DNA of 32,084 nucleotides from Chloroflexaceae bacterium (GCA_012031225.1 JAAUTZ010000004.1:1-32084), one strand, 5' to 3'; shown: positions 22,885 to 32,084, counted from the stretch's first letter. Numbers and translations: made by a program. Notes: a model not told the origin generated them from the letters alone.

Positions 22885-25800
22885 TTGGATATGATTGCAA
22901 TTATCGGGGTAGGCTGCCTGTTTCCGGGTGCAGCTACCCCGCACCAATTCTGGCAGGTGCTACGTGAGGGACGCGACACCACCTCGCACGCAACTGCCGC
23001 CCAGATGGGGGTTGATCCGGTGCGGCTGTTTCACCCCGCCAAAGGGCACCCCGATAGCACCTACAATCTCCGTGGCGGCTACATTCACGATTTCCAATTC
23101 GACCCGCACGGCTACCAGCTTCCGGCGGAACTGCTCACTGGATTAGACCCGACCTTCCAGTGGTCGCTCTATGCCGCCCACGCCGCGTTACAGGATAGCG
23201 GCTACCATACCGATGCAGCGCGGCTCGCGCAGTGCGGGCTACTGCTAGGCAGCCTCTCGTTCCCCACGCGGGCATCAAGCCGCCTGCTGGCCCCGCTCTA
23301 CACGCAAGGCATGCAAGCTGCACTTGCGCCGTATCTGCCCGATCTGCACCTGCGCGGCGTACCCGATACGCACCACCCGACTAGCCCCGATCCCGCCAAT
23401 CTGCTGATCCCCGGCATGCCCGCACATGTGGTAGCCAGTGCGCTCGGCTTGGGGGGCACGCGGCTTGTGCTCGATGCCGCCTGTGCTACCTCGCTGTATG
23501 CGCTCGCATTGGCGTGCGAGCATTTGCGGCTGGGCTATGCGGACATGATGCTAGCGGGCGCAGTTAGTTGCCCCGACCCGCTGTACATGCATCTTGGCTT
23601 CTCTATCTTCCAAGCCTACCCCACCCCCAACGAACACAGCCGCCCACTGGATCGCAGCTCACGCGGGCTGTATTCGGGCGAGGGTGCGGGCATGGTCGTG
23701 CTGAAACGTTATGCTGATGCGGTGCGCGACGGAGATCGGATCTATGGCGTGATCCGCGGCTACGGGCTATCGAATGATGGCAGTGGCAAGCACCCCTTAA
23801 TGCCCAATCCAAAGGGTCAACTCCTCGCCTTTGAGCGGGCCTACCAGAGGAGCCAGATTAACCCCGCGACGGTTGATTATGTTGAGTGCCACGCCACAGG
23901 CACACCACTCGGCGATACCACCGAACTCAATTCGCTGGAGCAGTTCTTTGGGCAATACGGGCACACCCCACGCATCGGCTCGGTCAAAGCCAATATGGGT
24001 CACCTGCTCACGGCGGCGGGCATGGGCAGCCTGCTCAAGGTGCTACTGGCTATGCAGCACGAACTACTCCCCGCCACGCCGTTCATCAGCGATCCGTTGC
24101 ACTCGCGGCAAGGCGGGCTACCCTCGACGGCGATTGTGCGCGAGGCGACGCACTGGGCGGCAGCGAGCGATCATCCGCGCCGCGCCGGAATTGATGCGTT
24201 TGGCTTTGGCGGCGTAAATGCCCATGTGATTGTGGAGCAGGACAGCCCCGCGCCCAACCCTGCGCCCCCTGTATTGCCGATTGCTGCCGCCCCGCCCGCC
24301 CCACTGGCAATCACGGGCATTGCGGCCCACTTTGGGCAATACGCCACACTGGATGCGTTTGCCGCCGCGCTCTACAGCGGCGCACAAGATTTTCGCCCCC
24401 TGCCAGAGACCCGTTGGAAAGGCTTGCACCCCGCTGCACAGGCCCCCCTAGGGGCATGGCTAGATGGCTTCGATTTCGACTTTCGCCGCTTCCGGCTGCC
24501 GCCCTTGCCTGCCGATCAGGTCATCCCGCAACACCTGCTGCTGCTCCAAGTCGCCGATGCGGCCAGCCAAGACGCGGGCTTGCCCTCCGGCGGCAATGTG
24601 GCTGTGCTGGTGGCCATGGGCACCGAGATGGCGTTGCATCAGTTTCGCGGACGTGTAGACCTCGCGTGGCAGATTGAGCAGAGCCTTGCCGCGAGTGGGT
24701 TGTACCTGAGCGATGCCGAGCGCGAACGGCTCACCCAGCTTGCCCGCGAGAGCCTGCACGCCTACCCCCAAGTCAATCAATACACCAGCTTCATCGGCAA
24801 TGTGATTGCCAGCCGCGTCGCCGCGCACCACGATTTCACAGGCCCTGCATTCACCGTCTCGGATGAGGGTGCGAGTGTACTGCGGGCACTTGACCTTGCC
24901 CGCCTGTTGCTGCACAGCGACCCCACGCTCGAAGCTGTCGTCGTGGGGGCAGTGGACTTGATGGGCGGCTTGGAGCGGCTGACGGCCCTGCAACAGCACG
25001 CCCCCCTGCACAGCGGCGATGAGCCACCGAGCTTCAGCTTCGCGGCCCACAGCACAGGCTGGCTGCCGGGTGAAGGAGCCGGCGCGGTGGTGGTGCGGCG
25101 GCTGGCAGACGTGCCCGCGCACCAGCGGGTGTATGCCTGCCTCGACGGACTGGCGATTGTGCAGCAGGCAACCCCAACACCGGCCGCGCTGGTAGCAGCG
25201 ATCCAGCAGGCCCACGCCCAGCGGGGCACACGCCCCACCGATACGGGCTACCTCGAACTGAGTGCCACCGGCCATGCCGCCTGCGATGCCGCCGAAGCAA
25301 CCGCAATCGCCCACGCCTACCCGCGTGAGGCGGCACCGATCCCGACCTGTGCGCTCGGCAGTGTCACGGCAACCATCGGCTACACCGGCGCGGCAGCGGG
25401 GATGGCCAGCCTGATCCGCACTGCGCTTGCCCTGTACGAACGCTACATCCCCGCCACGCCCCATTGGGATGCACCGCGTGCGCTAGCGAATTGGGCTGCG
25501 AGTGGGCTGTATATTGCCGATAGTAGCCGCGCATGGTTTGCCCGTCGCAAGAGCCTACGCCGCGCCGCGCTGAATGTCGTGACCCCCGAAGGAACCCACG
25601 CCCACATCCTGCTCAGTGAGGCTCCCCAGCCACACCCCAGCGGGCGGATCGTTGCCCAGCTTGCGCCGGCCTTGCTGGTATTGGGCGGAGCCGATCAAGC
25701 GCCGCTCCTTGCTCAGCTTGAGCACCTAGCTGCCGCGCTTGCCAATCAGGCTGACCTTGCCACACTTGCCCGCCAGAGCTACGCCCAGTGGACACGACAA

Positions 25801-28800
25801 CGCCCGCGCTATACCCTAAGCCTTGTGGCAAGCACGCCGGATGAGCTGCGGCGCGAGATCGAACGGGCCCGCACGGGTGTCGCCGAAGCCTTTGCCAGCG
25901 CAACGGACGAATGGAAAACGCCCGCCGGTAGCTACTTCACGGTTCAGCCGCAAGGGATGGACGGCAAGGTGGCGTTTGTCTATCCGGGCGCATTTAATGC
26001 CTACGTTGGCTTGGGTCAGCACCTGTTTCCGATGTTTCCCGAACTGCACGAACAGTTGCACACGATGGTCAGCGATCCGGGTGCAATGCTTGGTGAGCAT
26101 CTCCTGTACCCGCGCAGCATGCACCGCCTGAGCAGTGCCGAACTGAAAGCCCACGAAGCCCAGATGCTTAGCGAATCGATTGCCATGCTTGAGATCGGTT
26201 CCAGCATCGGTGCCGCCTATACGCACCTGTTGCGGCATAGCTTCAAGGTGCAGCCGGAGATCGTGTTTGGCTACAGTCAAGGCGAAACGGCAATGTTCCA
26301 GATCCTCGGCGTGTGGCGCGACGGCGATGCATGCAGTGCCGCGCTACGCGGTTCGGATCTGTACCGCACGCGCCTTGCTGGGCGCAAGGAAGCGGTGCGC
26401 GAGTTTTGGGGCGCAAGCACGGCGAGCATCAGCGATGATGACCTGTGGGCCAACTACATCCTGATGGCAAGCGCAGCGGCAGTGCTGCCCCACCTCGCTG
26501 ATGAGCCGCACGTCTACCTTGCGATCATTACCGCCCCGCGTGAGGTGATGATCGCCGGCGATCCGGCGGGCTGTCAGCGCGTGATCCGCAAAGTCGGCTG
26601 CCGCTCGTTGCGGACACCCTTTGGGCAGGTGATCCACAGCCCCCCGATCACGAGCGAATACGCCGAGTTTGTGCGGATCAACACCTTCCCAGTTGAGCCA
26701 CCGCAGGGAATTACTTTCTACTCAGCCGCGACATATGCCTCCCTTGCGATCACATCTGAAGCAGTGGCCCACAGTGCTGCACAGGTATTCTGCAACCAGC
26801 TCGACTTCCCGCGCCTTGTGGAGCAGGTCTATGCGGATGGGGCGCGGGTGTTTATTGAGCTAGGCGCAGCCCGCACCTGCTCGCGCTGGATCGAGGCAAT
26901 CTTGGGCAACCGCCCGCACACTGCGCTAGCTATCAACAAAAAGGGCACCGATGACCAGATCGGCGTAGTGCGCCTGCTGGCCCAGCTCGTCAGTCACGGC
27001 GTTGCCCTTGATCTAGCCCCGCTCTATCGTTACACGCCTGCCCCACCTGCCGCAACCGGTGCGCTGGTGCGCCGGGTGCTGACCGGCGGGATCCCACTGG
27101 CGACCCAGCTTGCCAATGCCGCGCCTGCGCCATTTGTGGTGCAGCGTGGGCCAGTTGCTAGCCCGCCGCCCGCGCCGGAGATTGCCCCTGTGCCGGAACC
27201 ATTCCGCGCCTACACCAATGGGCACGCCCACCCTGAAGTCCAGCCTGCAAACGGCACGAGCCACACCCCTATGCCTGCCAGCCCGCCGGATGTGCAACTT
27301 GCCCCACATGCGCCCATTCCTGTATCACCTATCGTAACAACGATTGCCCTAGAAGTTGAGGAAGAACAGTCTATGCAGCCTTTGCCCCCAGAAGAAGTCG
27401 CCGTTGGGGTGGCTCCTGATTTGCGCCCCCTGATGCAGGAGTATCAGCAGACGGTGCAAGATACCGCGATGCTGGAAACCCGCGCCCACGCCGCCTTGCT
27501 CGAAGCGCGGCAGCAGGCATTCGCTCGCCTTGCAACACTGGTGCGCGGGTATTATGCTGCCGTGCAGCCCGCCGCGCCAGTGCAGGTGTTGCCGCATATG
27601 CTGCCTGCGCTGCCTAGCGCACCCACCCCACCCCACCCACCAGAGCCACCCGCCGCCGGATCGCCGACTACGCTTAATGGCAATGCCCCCGCCCAGCATA
27701 CCCCCATCCCGTTTACGCCACGCTACAGCACGCCATCCAATGTGGTCTGGAATGAAGCGGATTTGCTTGAATTTGCAGAGGGTACGATTGCACAGGTGTT
27801 TGGCGATGAGTATGCCATCATAGATAACTATGCGCGCCGGGTGCGCCTGCCCGCCCCGCCCTACCTATTGGTGAGCCGTGTCACCCGGATTGAAGGCAAG
27901 CGCGGCGAGTACAAGCCCTGCTCAATCACAACCGAGTATGACATTCCCAAAGATGCGTGGTATAGCGTGGATCGCCAGATCCCGTGGGCCGTTGCGGTGG
28001 AGTCGGGGCAGTGCGACTTGCTGCTGATCAGCTATCTTGGGATTGACTTCGAGGCGCAGGGCAACCGCGTGTATCGCCTGCTCGATTGCACGCTGACGTT
28101 CATGGACAATCTGCCGCAAGAGGGCGACACTCTGCGCTACGATATTGACATCGCCTCGTTTGTCCGCAGTGGCGATGCGCTGCTGTTCTTCTTCAACTAC
28201 GATTGTTACGTCGGGGAGCGGCTGGTGCTGCGGATGACCGATGGCTGCGCGGGCTTCTTCACCGATGCCGAGCTAGCCCACGGGCGCGGCGTGATTACTA
28301 GCCCCAAAGAACTCGCCGCCCGCGCACAGGTGCAGCCGCGCCACTTCGCACCCCTGCTTACCTGTCCCCGTACCAGCTTCAGCTATGATGACCTGCTCGC
28401 GCTGAGTACGGGCGATATTGCCCGCGCCTTCGGAGCCGCCTACGATCAGCACGGGCGCAACCGCTCGCTACGCCTGCCACCCCACGAGCTGCTCATGATT
28501 GACCGCGTGACCTCGCTTGAGCTACACGGCGGGCTGTGGGGCTTGGGCTTGGTCGAGGCGGTGAAAGACCTCGATGCCCAGCACTGGTACTTCCCGTGCC
28601 ACTTCCCCGACGATCAGGTGCTGGCTGGCTCGCTGATGGCTGAGGCCTGCGGGCAGCTGTTGCAGTTCTTTATGCTCTATATCGGGCTACAGACCCAGAC
28701 CAGCAACGCCCGCTTCCAGCCCGTGCCCAAGCAGCCGCAGGTGGTGCGCTGTCGGGGGCAAGTGACCCCCGCCGATACGCACTTGATCTACCGCCTTGAG

Positions 28801-30162
28801 ATTACCGAGATTGGGCTAGACCCGCACCCCTACGCACTTGGCAATGTGGATGTGATTGTCGGTGAGCGGGTGGTGGTCAACTTCTCCGGCTTGGGCTTGC
28901 AACTGGTAGATCAAGATCCGCCGCTGCCGGTCTTGCCGCCTGTGCCCACCGCAAGCAGCATAGCACCTGCACCCGCCCGTCCGGTGGTCGTCAGCGAAGC
29001 CCAAATCCGCGAGTTTACGCTGGGGCGGGTGAGTGCCTGTCTTGGTGCTGCCTACCTGCCCTTCGAGACGGCGGGACGGCGCATGCCGCGCATTCCCAAT
29101 ACAGAACTACAGGTGCTGAGTCGGGTGGTGCAATTTGAGGGCACCCGCAGTGAATTTACGCCCGGTACATTGCTCGTTGCCGAATATGATCTGCCCACCG
29201 ATGCGTGGTACTTGCGCGAGAATAGCTACCCCGTGCTGCCCTATTCGATCTTGATGGAGATTGCATTGCAGCCGTGTGGCTTCCTTGCGGCTTACCTCGA
29301 CTCGACGCTGCTGCTGCCCGATGCCGACCTGTACTTCCGCAACCTCGATGGCAGTGGCACGCTGCACTTCCTGCCCGATGTGCGCGGCACAACCATTACC
29401 AACCATGCGCGGCTGGTGTCGTCCACGTTTATTCAGGGCATCATCATCCAGAAATTCACCTATGCCTGTAGCGTCGCCGGGCGTGTCTTTTATGAAGGTG
29501 ATGCCGTGTTCGGCTACTTCACGCCGGAAGCCCTCGCCAATCAGGTAGGGCTGGATAGCGGGCGCGAAACGCAAGCATGGTATCAGCAGCAGAATGGGCC
29601 GGCAACTACGCTGCTCAATCTGCACAGTGCGAGCGTGCGCCAGCAGTTGTTCAATCCGCCCGCCGGCAAACCACACTATCGCCTACCCAGTGCTTCGTTT
29701 GATCTGCTCGATCAAGTGCAAGTGATCGCGCAAGGCGGCAAGCATGGGCGCGGCTACATCCACGCCAGCAAACGCACCGAACCGACGGCGTGGTTCTTCC
29801 GCTGCCACTTCTACGAAGACCCAGTGATGCCCGGCTCGCTCGGTGTGGAAGCCGTGATTGAGGCGATGCAGGCGTTTGTGGTGCAGCAGGGGCTAGGGCA
29901 ACAGTTTGCCAATCCGGTGCTGAGTATGCTGCCCCAGCACAAGGTCGTGTGGAAGTATCGCGGGCAGATTGTGCAGCAGGTGCCGCAGTGGTCACTTGAA
30001 GTTCACATCAGCGAGATTGTGCAGCGCGGCAATGCGCTCGTGCTGATTGGCACAGCGAGTGTGTGGCGCGGCGGCTTGCGGATCTACGAGATCCGCGATC
30101 TGGCGGTGCGGGTGAGTGAGGACAGCGACGTATTTACGACAGGAGAGGTGACAGCGCAATGA
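22885..30162 (+). CDS. pfaC: PfaC/PfaB-like lipid synthase subunit: KS-CLF-AT-DH-DH
   Basis: A 2425-residue protein. The TTG at 22885 lies six bases after AAGGAG; an ATG two codons on is the alternative. Ketosynthase, 3-450: Cys200 in DAACATS, His336 in ECHATGT, His373 in NMGHLLTAAG. Chain-length factor, 470-915: a KS fold with Gly662 where the active Cys would be (VSDEGASV). Acyltransferase, 1030-1385: GYSQGE with Ser1131 and His1251 in VIHSP, resembling PfaB. A Pro/Ala linker with a coiled-coil patch at about 1500-1555. Then four FabA-type hotdog folds, forming two dehydratases at 1620-2010 and 2035-2410. The second and fourth folds carry the active His (His1906 in CHFPDDQVLAGS, His2308 in CHFYEDPVMPGS). 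Marine PfaC lacks the AT; fusions of this kind are known from myxobacterial synthases. Overlaps pfaD by four bases. Confidence 0.93.
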   Translation: MDMIAIIGVGCLFPGAATPHQFWQVLREGRDTTSHATAAQMGVDPVRLFHPAKGHPDSTYNLRGGYIHDFQFDPHGYQLPAELLTGLDPTFQWSLYAAHAALQDSGYHTDAARLAQCGLLLGSLSFPTRASSRLLAPLYTQGMQAALAPYLPDLHLRGVPDTHHPTSPDPANLLIPGMPAHVVASALGLGGTRLVLDAACATSLYALALACEHLRLGYADMMLAGAVSCPDPLYMHLGFSIFQAYPTPNEHSRPLDRSSRGLYSGEGAGMVVLKRYADAVRDGDRIYGVIRGYGLSNDGSGKHPLMPNPKGQLLAFERAYQRSQINPATVDYVECHATGTPLGDTTELNSLEQFFGQYGHTPRIGSVKANMGHLLTAAGMGSLLKVLLAMQHELLPATPFISDPLHSRQGGLPSTAIVREATHWAAASDHPRRAGIDAFGFGGVNAHVIVEQDSPAPNPAPPVLPIAAAPPAPLAITGIAAHFGQYATLDAFAAALYSGAQDFRPLPETRWKGLHPAAQAPLGAWLDGFDFDFRRFRLPPLPADQVIPQHLLLLQVADAASQDAGLPSGGNVAVLVAMGTEMALHQFRGRVDLAWQIEQSLAASGLYLSDAERERLTQLARESLHAYPQVNQYTSFIGNVIASRVAAHHDFTGPAFTVSDEGASVLRALDLARLLLHSDPTLEAVVVGAVDLMGGLERLTALQQHAPLHSGDEPPSFSFAAHSTGWLPGEGAGAVVVRRLADVPAHQRVYACLDGLAIVQQATPTPAALVAAIQQAHAQRGTRPTDTGYLELSATGHAACDAAEATAIAHAYPREAAPIPTCALGSVTATIGYTGAAAGMASLIRTALALYERYIPATPHWDAPRALANWAASGLYIADSSRAWFARRKSLRRAALNVVTPEGTHAHILLSEAPQPHPSGRIVAQLAPALLVLGGADQAPLLAQLEHLAAALANQADLATLARQSYAQWTRQRPRYTLSLVASTPDELRREIERARTGVAEAFASATDEWKTPAGSYFTVQPQGMDGKVAFVYPGAFNAYVGLGQHLFPMFPELHEQLHTMVSDPGAMLGEHLLYPRSMHRLSSAELKAHEAQMLSESIAMLEIGSSIGAAYTHLLRHSFKVQPEIVFGYSQGETAMFQILGVWRDGDACSAALRGSDLYRTRLAGRKEAVREFWGASTASISDDDLWANYILMASAAAVLPHLADEPHVYLAIITAPREVMIAGDPAGCQRVIRKVGCRSLRTPFGQVIHSPPITSEYAEFVRINTFPVEPPQGITFYSAATYASLAITSEAVAHSAAQVFCNQLDFPRLVEQVYADGARVFIELGAARTCSRWIEAILGNRPHTALAINKKGTDDQIGVVRLLAQLVSHGVALDLAPLYRYTPAPPAATGALVRRVLTGGIPLATQLANAAPAPFVVQRGPVASPPPAPEIAPVPEPFRAYTNGHAHPEVQPANGTSHTPMPASPPDVQLAPHAPIPVSPIVTTIALEVEEEQSMQPLPPEEVAVGVAPDLRPLMQEYQQTVQDTAMLETRAHAALLEARQQAFARLATLVRGYYAAVQPAAPVQVLPHMLPALPSAPTPPHPPEPPAAGSPTTLNGNAPAQHTPIPFTPRYSTPSNVVWNEADLLEFAEGTIAQVFGDEYAIIDNYARRVRLPAPPYLLVSRVTRIEGKRGEYKPCSITTEYDIPKDAWYSVDRQIPWAVAVESGQCDLLLISYLGIDFEAQGNRVYRLLDCTLTFMDNLPQEGDTLRYDIDIASFVRSGDALLFFFNYDCYVGERLVLRMTDGCAGFFTDAELAHGRGVITSPKELAARAQVQPRHFAPLLTCPRTSFSYDDLLALSTGDIARAFGAAYDQHGRNRSLRLPPHELLMIDRVTSLELHGGLWGLGLVEAVKDLDAQHWYFPCHFPDDQVLAGSLMAEACGQLLQFFMLYIGLQTQTSNARFQPVPKQPQVVRCRGQVTPADTHLIYRLEITEIGLDPHPYALGNVDVIVGERVVVNFSGLGLQLVDQDPPLPVLPPVPTASSIAPAPARPVVVSEAQIREFTLGRVSACLGAAYLPFETAGRRMPRIPNTELQVLSRVVQFEGTRSEFTPGTLLVAEYDLPTDAWYLRENSYPVLPYSILMEIALQPCGFLAAYLDSTLLLPDADLYFRNLDGSGTLHFLPDVRGTTITNHARLVSSTFIQGIIIQKFTYACSVAGRVFYEGDAVFGYFTPEALANQVGLDSGRETQAWYQQQNGPATTLLNLHSASVRQQLFNPPAGKPHYRLPSASFDLLDQVQVIAQGGKHGRGYIHASKRTEPTAWFFRCHFYEDPVMPGSLGVEAVIEAMQAFVVQQGLGQQFANPVLSMLPQHKVVWKYRGQIVQQVPQWSLEVHISEIVQRGNALVLIGTASVWRGGLRIYEIRDLAVRVSEDSDVFTTGEVTAQ

Positions 30163-31799
30163 CAGTTGCAACAGCCGATAATGGCATTCGGGCTTTGCCG
30201 CGCACCGCGAGCGTCGCGTGGCACGGCGATCCGGCGGCGGTGGTGTTTGCGCCCGACGCGGTGCAAGCCGCCCTGCGGGATGGGGCGCAGGCGTATGTGG
30301 TGGTGCGGAACCCCGATGGGCAGGTGGGCATGGCTCCGGCGGCGGCAACCACTACCCGCAATGGGCATAGCACCGGCTGGGAGCTGCTGGCGAATGCGCC
30401 CGCCTGCCCACCGGAACAGTTCGGCGATCCGTTGTTCCGGGCCTTTCATCAGGTGCGCTACGCCTACAGCACGGGCGCAATGGCAAATGGCATCGCCTCC
30501 GCCGATCTGGTGATTGCGATGGGGCAAGCCCAGTTGCTCGGCTCGTTTGGGGCGGCGGGCCTCGTGCCGGCGCGGGTGGAGGAGAACATCCAGCGCATTC
30601 AGCAGGCGTTGCCCAATCAGCCGTATGCGTTCAATCTGATCCACAGCCCCAGCGAAGAAGCCCTCGAACGGGGTGCAGTTGAACTGTATCTGAAGTACGG
30701 CATCCGCACTGTTGAGGCATCGGCGTTTCTCGCGCTCACGCCGCAGATTGTGCGCTACCGCGTGGCGGGCTTGCGCCTCAATCCACAGGGGCAGCTAGAA
30801 ATCCAGAACCGCGTGATCGCCAAGATCTCGCGGCGCGAGACAGCCGCGGCGTTTATGCAGCCCGCGCCCGATAAGCTGCTGGCAGAGTTGGTGCAACAGG
30901 GCTATATCACCCCCCAGCAGGCCCAGCTTGCCCAGTATGTGCCGATGGCTGATGATCTTACCGCTGAGTCGGACTCGGGCGGGCACACCGACAATCGCCC
31001 GCTCGTGAGCCTGCTGCCCTCGCTGCTAGCCCTGCGCGACGACATCCAAGCCCAGCGCAACTATCCCATGCCGGTGCGGGTTGGGGCGGCAGGCGGGATC
31101 AGCACCCCTGCGGCGGTGCTGGGCGCGTTTATGATGGGTGCGGCCTATGTGGTGACAGGCTCAGTCAATCAGGCGTGCGTTGAGTCCGGATCATCGGCCC
31201 ATGTGCGTAATCTGCTAGCCCAAGCGGGCATTGCCGATGTGATGATGGCTCCGGCGGCGGATATGTTTGAGATGGGCGTGAAGGTGCAACTCCTCAAGAA
31301 GGGCACGCTGTTCCCGCTGCGGGCGCAACGCCTCTACGAACTGTATGTGCAGTATGACGCGCTAGAGGACATCCCCGCCGCTGAGCGGGCCAAGCTGGAG
31401 CAGCAGGTCTTCCAGAAGCCTCTAGAGGAAGTTTGGCAGGAGACGGTGAACTACTTTATGCAGCGCGATCCAGAGCAGATCGAGCGGGCCGCCGATAAGC
31501 CCAAGCGCAAGATGGCCCTTGTCTTTCGCTGGTATCTGGGCTTGTCCTCACGATGGGCAAATAGTGGCACGGCTGGGCGCGAGATGGATTACCAGATCTG
31601 GTGTGGGCCGGCGATGGGTGCATTCAATGATTGGGTACGCGGCTCGTATCTGGAGCAGCCCGCCAACCGCCGCGTGGTGGATGTGGCGATGCACCTGATG
31701 CACGGTGCGGCGCATTTGTACCGTGTGCAATCATTACGGATGCAGGGCGTGTACTTGCCCACCGCCTACGATGGCTACCGCCCAGAGCCGTTGGGGTGA
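30159..31799 (+). CDS. pfaD: PfaD-like FMN-dependent enoyl reductase
   Basis: A 546-residue stand-alone trans-acting enoyl reductase of the nitronate-monooxygenase-like TIM-barrel group. It would reduce the double bond left by the dehydratases in those cycles where saturation is needed. Motifs: LLGSFGAAGL near residue 127, PYAFNLIHSPSEE, ESDSGGHTDNRPL with His276, VGAAGGISTPAAVLGAF, and GAAYVVTGSVNQACVESG for FMN phosphate. The C-terminal 150 residues (KRKMALVFRWYLGLSSRWA, then EMDYQIWCGPAMGAFNDWVRGSYLE) are typical of PfaD and absent from ordinary nitronate monooxygenases. ATG overlaps the stop of the preceding gene (ATGA). Length is normal. It is the last gene of the synthase run. Confidence 0.95.
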   Translation: MTVATADNGIRALPRTASVAWHGDPAAVVFAPDAVQAALRDGAQAYVVVRNPDGQVGMAPAAATTTRNGHSTGWELLANAPACPPEQFGDPLFRAFHQVRYAYSTGAMANGIASADLVIAMGQAQLLGSFGAAGLVPARVEENIQRIQQALPNQPYAFNLIHSPSEEALERGAVELYLKYGIRTVEASAFLALTPQIVRYRVAGLRLNPQGQLEIQNRVIAKISRRETAAAFMQPAPDKLLAELVQQGYITPQQAQLAQYVPMADDLTAESDSGGHTDNRPLVSLLPSLLALRDDIQAQRNYPMPVRVGAAGGISTPAAVLGAFMMGAAYVVTGSVNQACVESGSSAHVRNLLAQAGIADVMMAPAADMFEMGVKVQLLKKGTLFPLRAQRLYELYVQYDALEDIPAAERAKLEQQVFQKPLEEVWQETVNYFMQRDPEQIERAADKPKRKMALVFRWYLGLSSRWANSGTAGREMDYQIWCGPAMGAFNDWVRGSYLEQPANRRVVDVAMHLMHGAAHLYRVQSLRMQGVYLPTAYDGYRPEPLG

Positions 31800-31807
31800 T
31801 GGGGGTA

Positions 31808-31842
31808 GGTGGCGGGTGGCGGGTGGCGGGTGGCAGGTGGCG
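31808..31842. repeat. 7-bp tandem repeat, five copies
   Basis: Five copies of GGTGGCG (copy 4 ends in A), directly after the pfaD stop. Non-coding. It is the first of three short repeat tracts between pfaD and the next gene. Confidence 0.9.
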
Positions 31843-31879
31843 GGTGCTAGCATATCACGAAACAGTTTTCCTGCTGCCC

Positions 31880-31912
31880 TTCGTGTTCTTCGCGTTCTTC
31901 GTGTTCTTCGTG
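31880..31912. repeat. 9-bp tandem repeat TTCTTCGYG
   Basis: Three full copies and one partial copy of TTCTTCGTG (one copy has CGCG) in the spacer after pfaD. Such CTTCGTG tracts are a recurring kind of intergenic filler in bacterial genomes, including Chloroflexota as far as I recall. No coding role is likely. Confidence 0.8.
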
Positions 31913-31922
31913 GTTTGTCTTC

Positions 31923-31954
31923 CCTGACACCTCAAACCTGACACCTGACACCTC
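31923..31954. repeat. Repeated CCTGACACCT motif
   Basis: CCTGACACCT occurs once at 31923-31932 and again as an overlapping pair at 31937-31953. Non-coding. It lies next to the stop of a minus-strand gene and does not form a terminator hairpin by itself. Confidence 0.75.
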
Positions 31955-31962
31955 GCCCCTCG

Positions 31963-32082
31963 CTACGCAAAGCGATGCACAACCTGTCCCTGAGCATTCA
32001 CCATCCGGTAGCCCGCGCTGGTCAGCACCAATTCATAGCTATCGGTGGTATCCAGTGGCACCGCCCAGCCGTGCACTACCTC
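31963..32082 (-). CDS. 3' end of an unidentified minus-strand gene, cut by the window edge
   Basis: The minus strand is open from the window edge to a TAG at 31963-31965, giving 39 residues that read like real protein (HGWAVPLDTTDSYELVLTS, ending in VVHRFA). The composition is balanced and third positions are GC-rich, as in neighbouring genes. It would be convergent with pfaD, with the repeat tracts between. The fragment is too short to name; it may be the end of a beta-rich protein. Sequence beyond the edge is needed to identify it. Confidence 0.5.
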   Translation of the reverse strand, partial: EVVHGWAVPLDTTDSYELVLTSAGYRMVNAQGQVVHRFA

Positions 32083-32084
32083 GC

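Noticed and set aside
24460-25464. A 334-codon open frame on the minus strand
   Set aside because: It lies opposite the chain-length-factor domain of the PfaC-like protein, whose sequence is clearly conserved. The minus-strand product has no recognisable motif and is a by-product of GC-rich codon use.
29650-31799. Acylglycerol-phosphate acyltransferase or thioesterase domain at the end of the synthase
   Set aside because: Some Pfa systems carry one. No HxxxxD acyltransferase block and no thioesterase GxSxG domain is found after the last dehydratase or in PfaD.

Overview
The window is a GC-rich bacterial chromosome segment (by eye, about 60% G+C). It most likely comes from a filamentous member of the Chloroflexota, but that is inferred from gene content (CHAT/sigma module, DUF2085 protein next to phytoene synthase, DegV/FakA genes, a Pfa-like synthase). 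There is no rRNA or marker gene to prove it. The genes that can be supported fill nearly the whole window. No gene-free stretch exceeds about 290 bases, and no tRNA, rRNA, CRISPR array, insertion sequence or phage gene was seen.

Left part (1-9700). On the minus strand, in transcription order, lie a sigma-70-like factor, an anti-sigma-like protein with a carboxypeptidase-regulatory-like fold, and a TPR-CHAT caspase-like protease, followed by a small coiled-coil protein with its own promoter. On the plus strand is a compact tandem class III nucleotide cyclase of the soluble adenylyl cyclase type, with a palindrome over its promoter. Then come a minus-strand pair (phytoene synthase and a DUF2085 membrane protein) and, on the plus strand, a four-helix membrane protein and a DUF4864-like lipoprotein.

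Middle part (9787-14137, plus strand). This run looks like fatty-acid activation genes: FakA (broken in two by a one-base frameshift in this sequence), two tandem DegV/FakB fatty-acid-binding proteins, and an Sfp-type phosphopantetheinyl transferase whose start overlaps the second fakB.

Right part (14380-31799, plus strand). Four genes encode a PUFA-synthase-like (Pfa) secondary lipid synthase of about 5,800 residues in all. The order is KS-AT-six ACPs-KR structural half; then KR catalytic half-DH; then KS-CLF-AT-DH-DH; then a PfaD-type enoyl reductase. The ketoreductase is divided between two polypeptides, and the PfaB-like acyltransferase is embedded in the PfaC-like protein. The transferase upstream would charge the six ACPs. 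The FakA/FakB genes could convert a released fatty acid to acyl-phosphate for membrane lipid synthesis. That link is an inference from gene order. The window ends with a cluster of short intergenic repeats and the 3' end of an unidentified minus-strand gene that runs off the edge.
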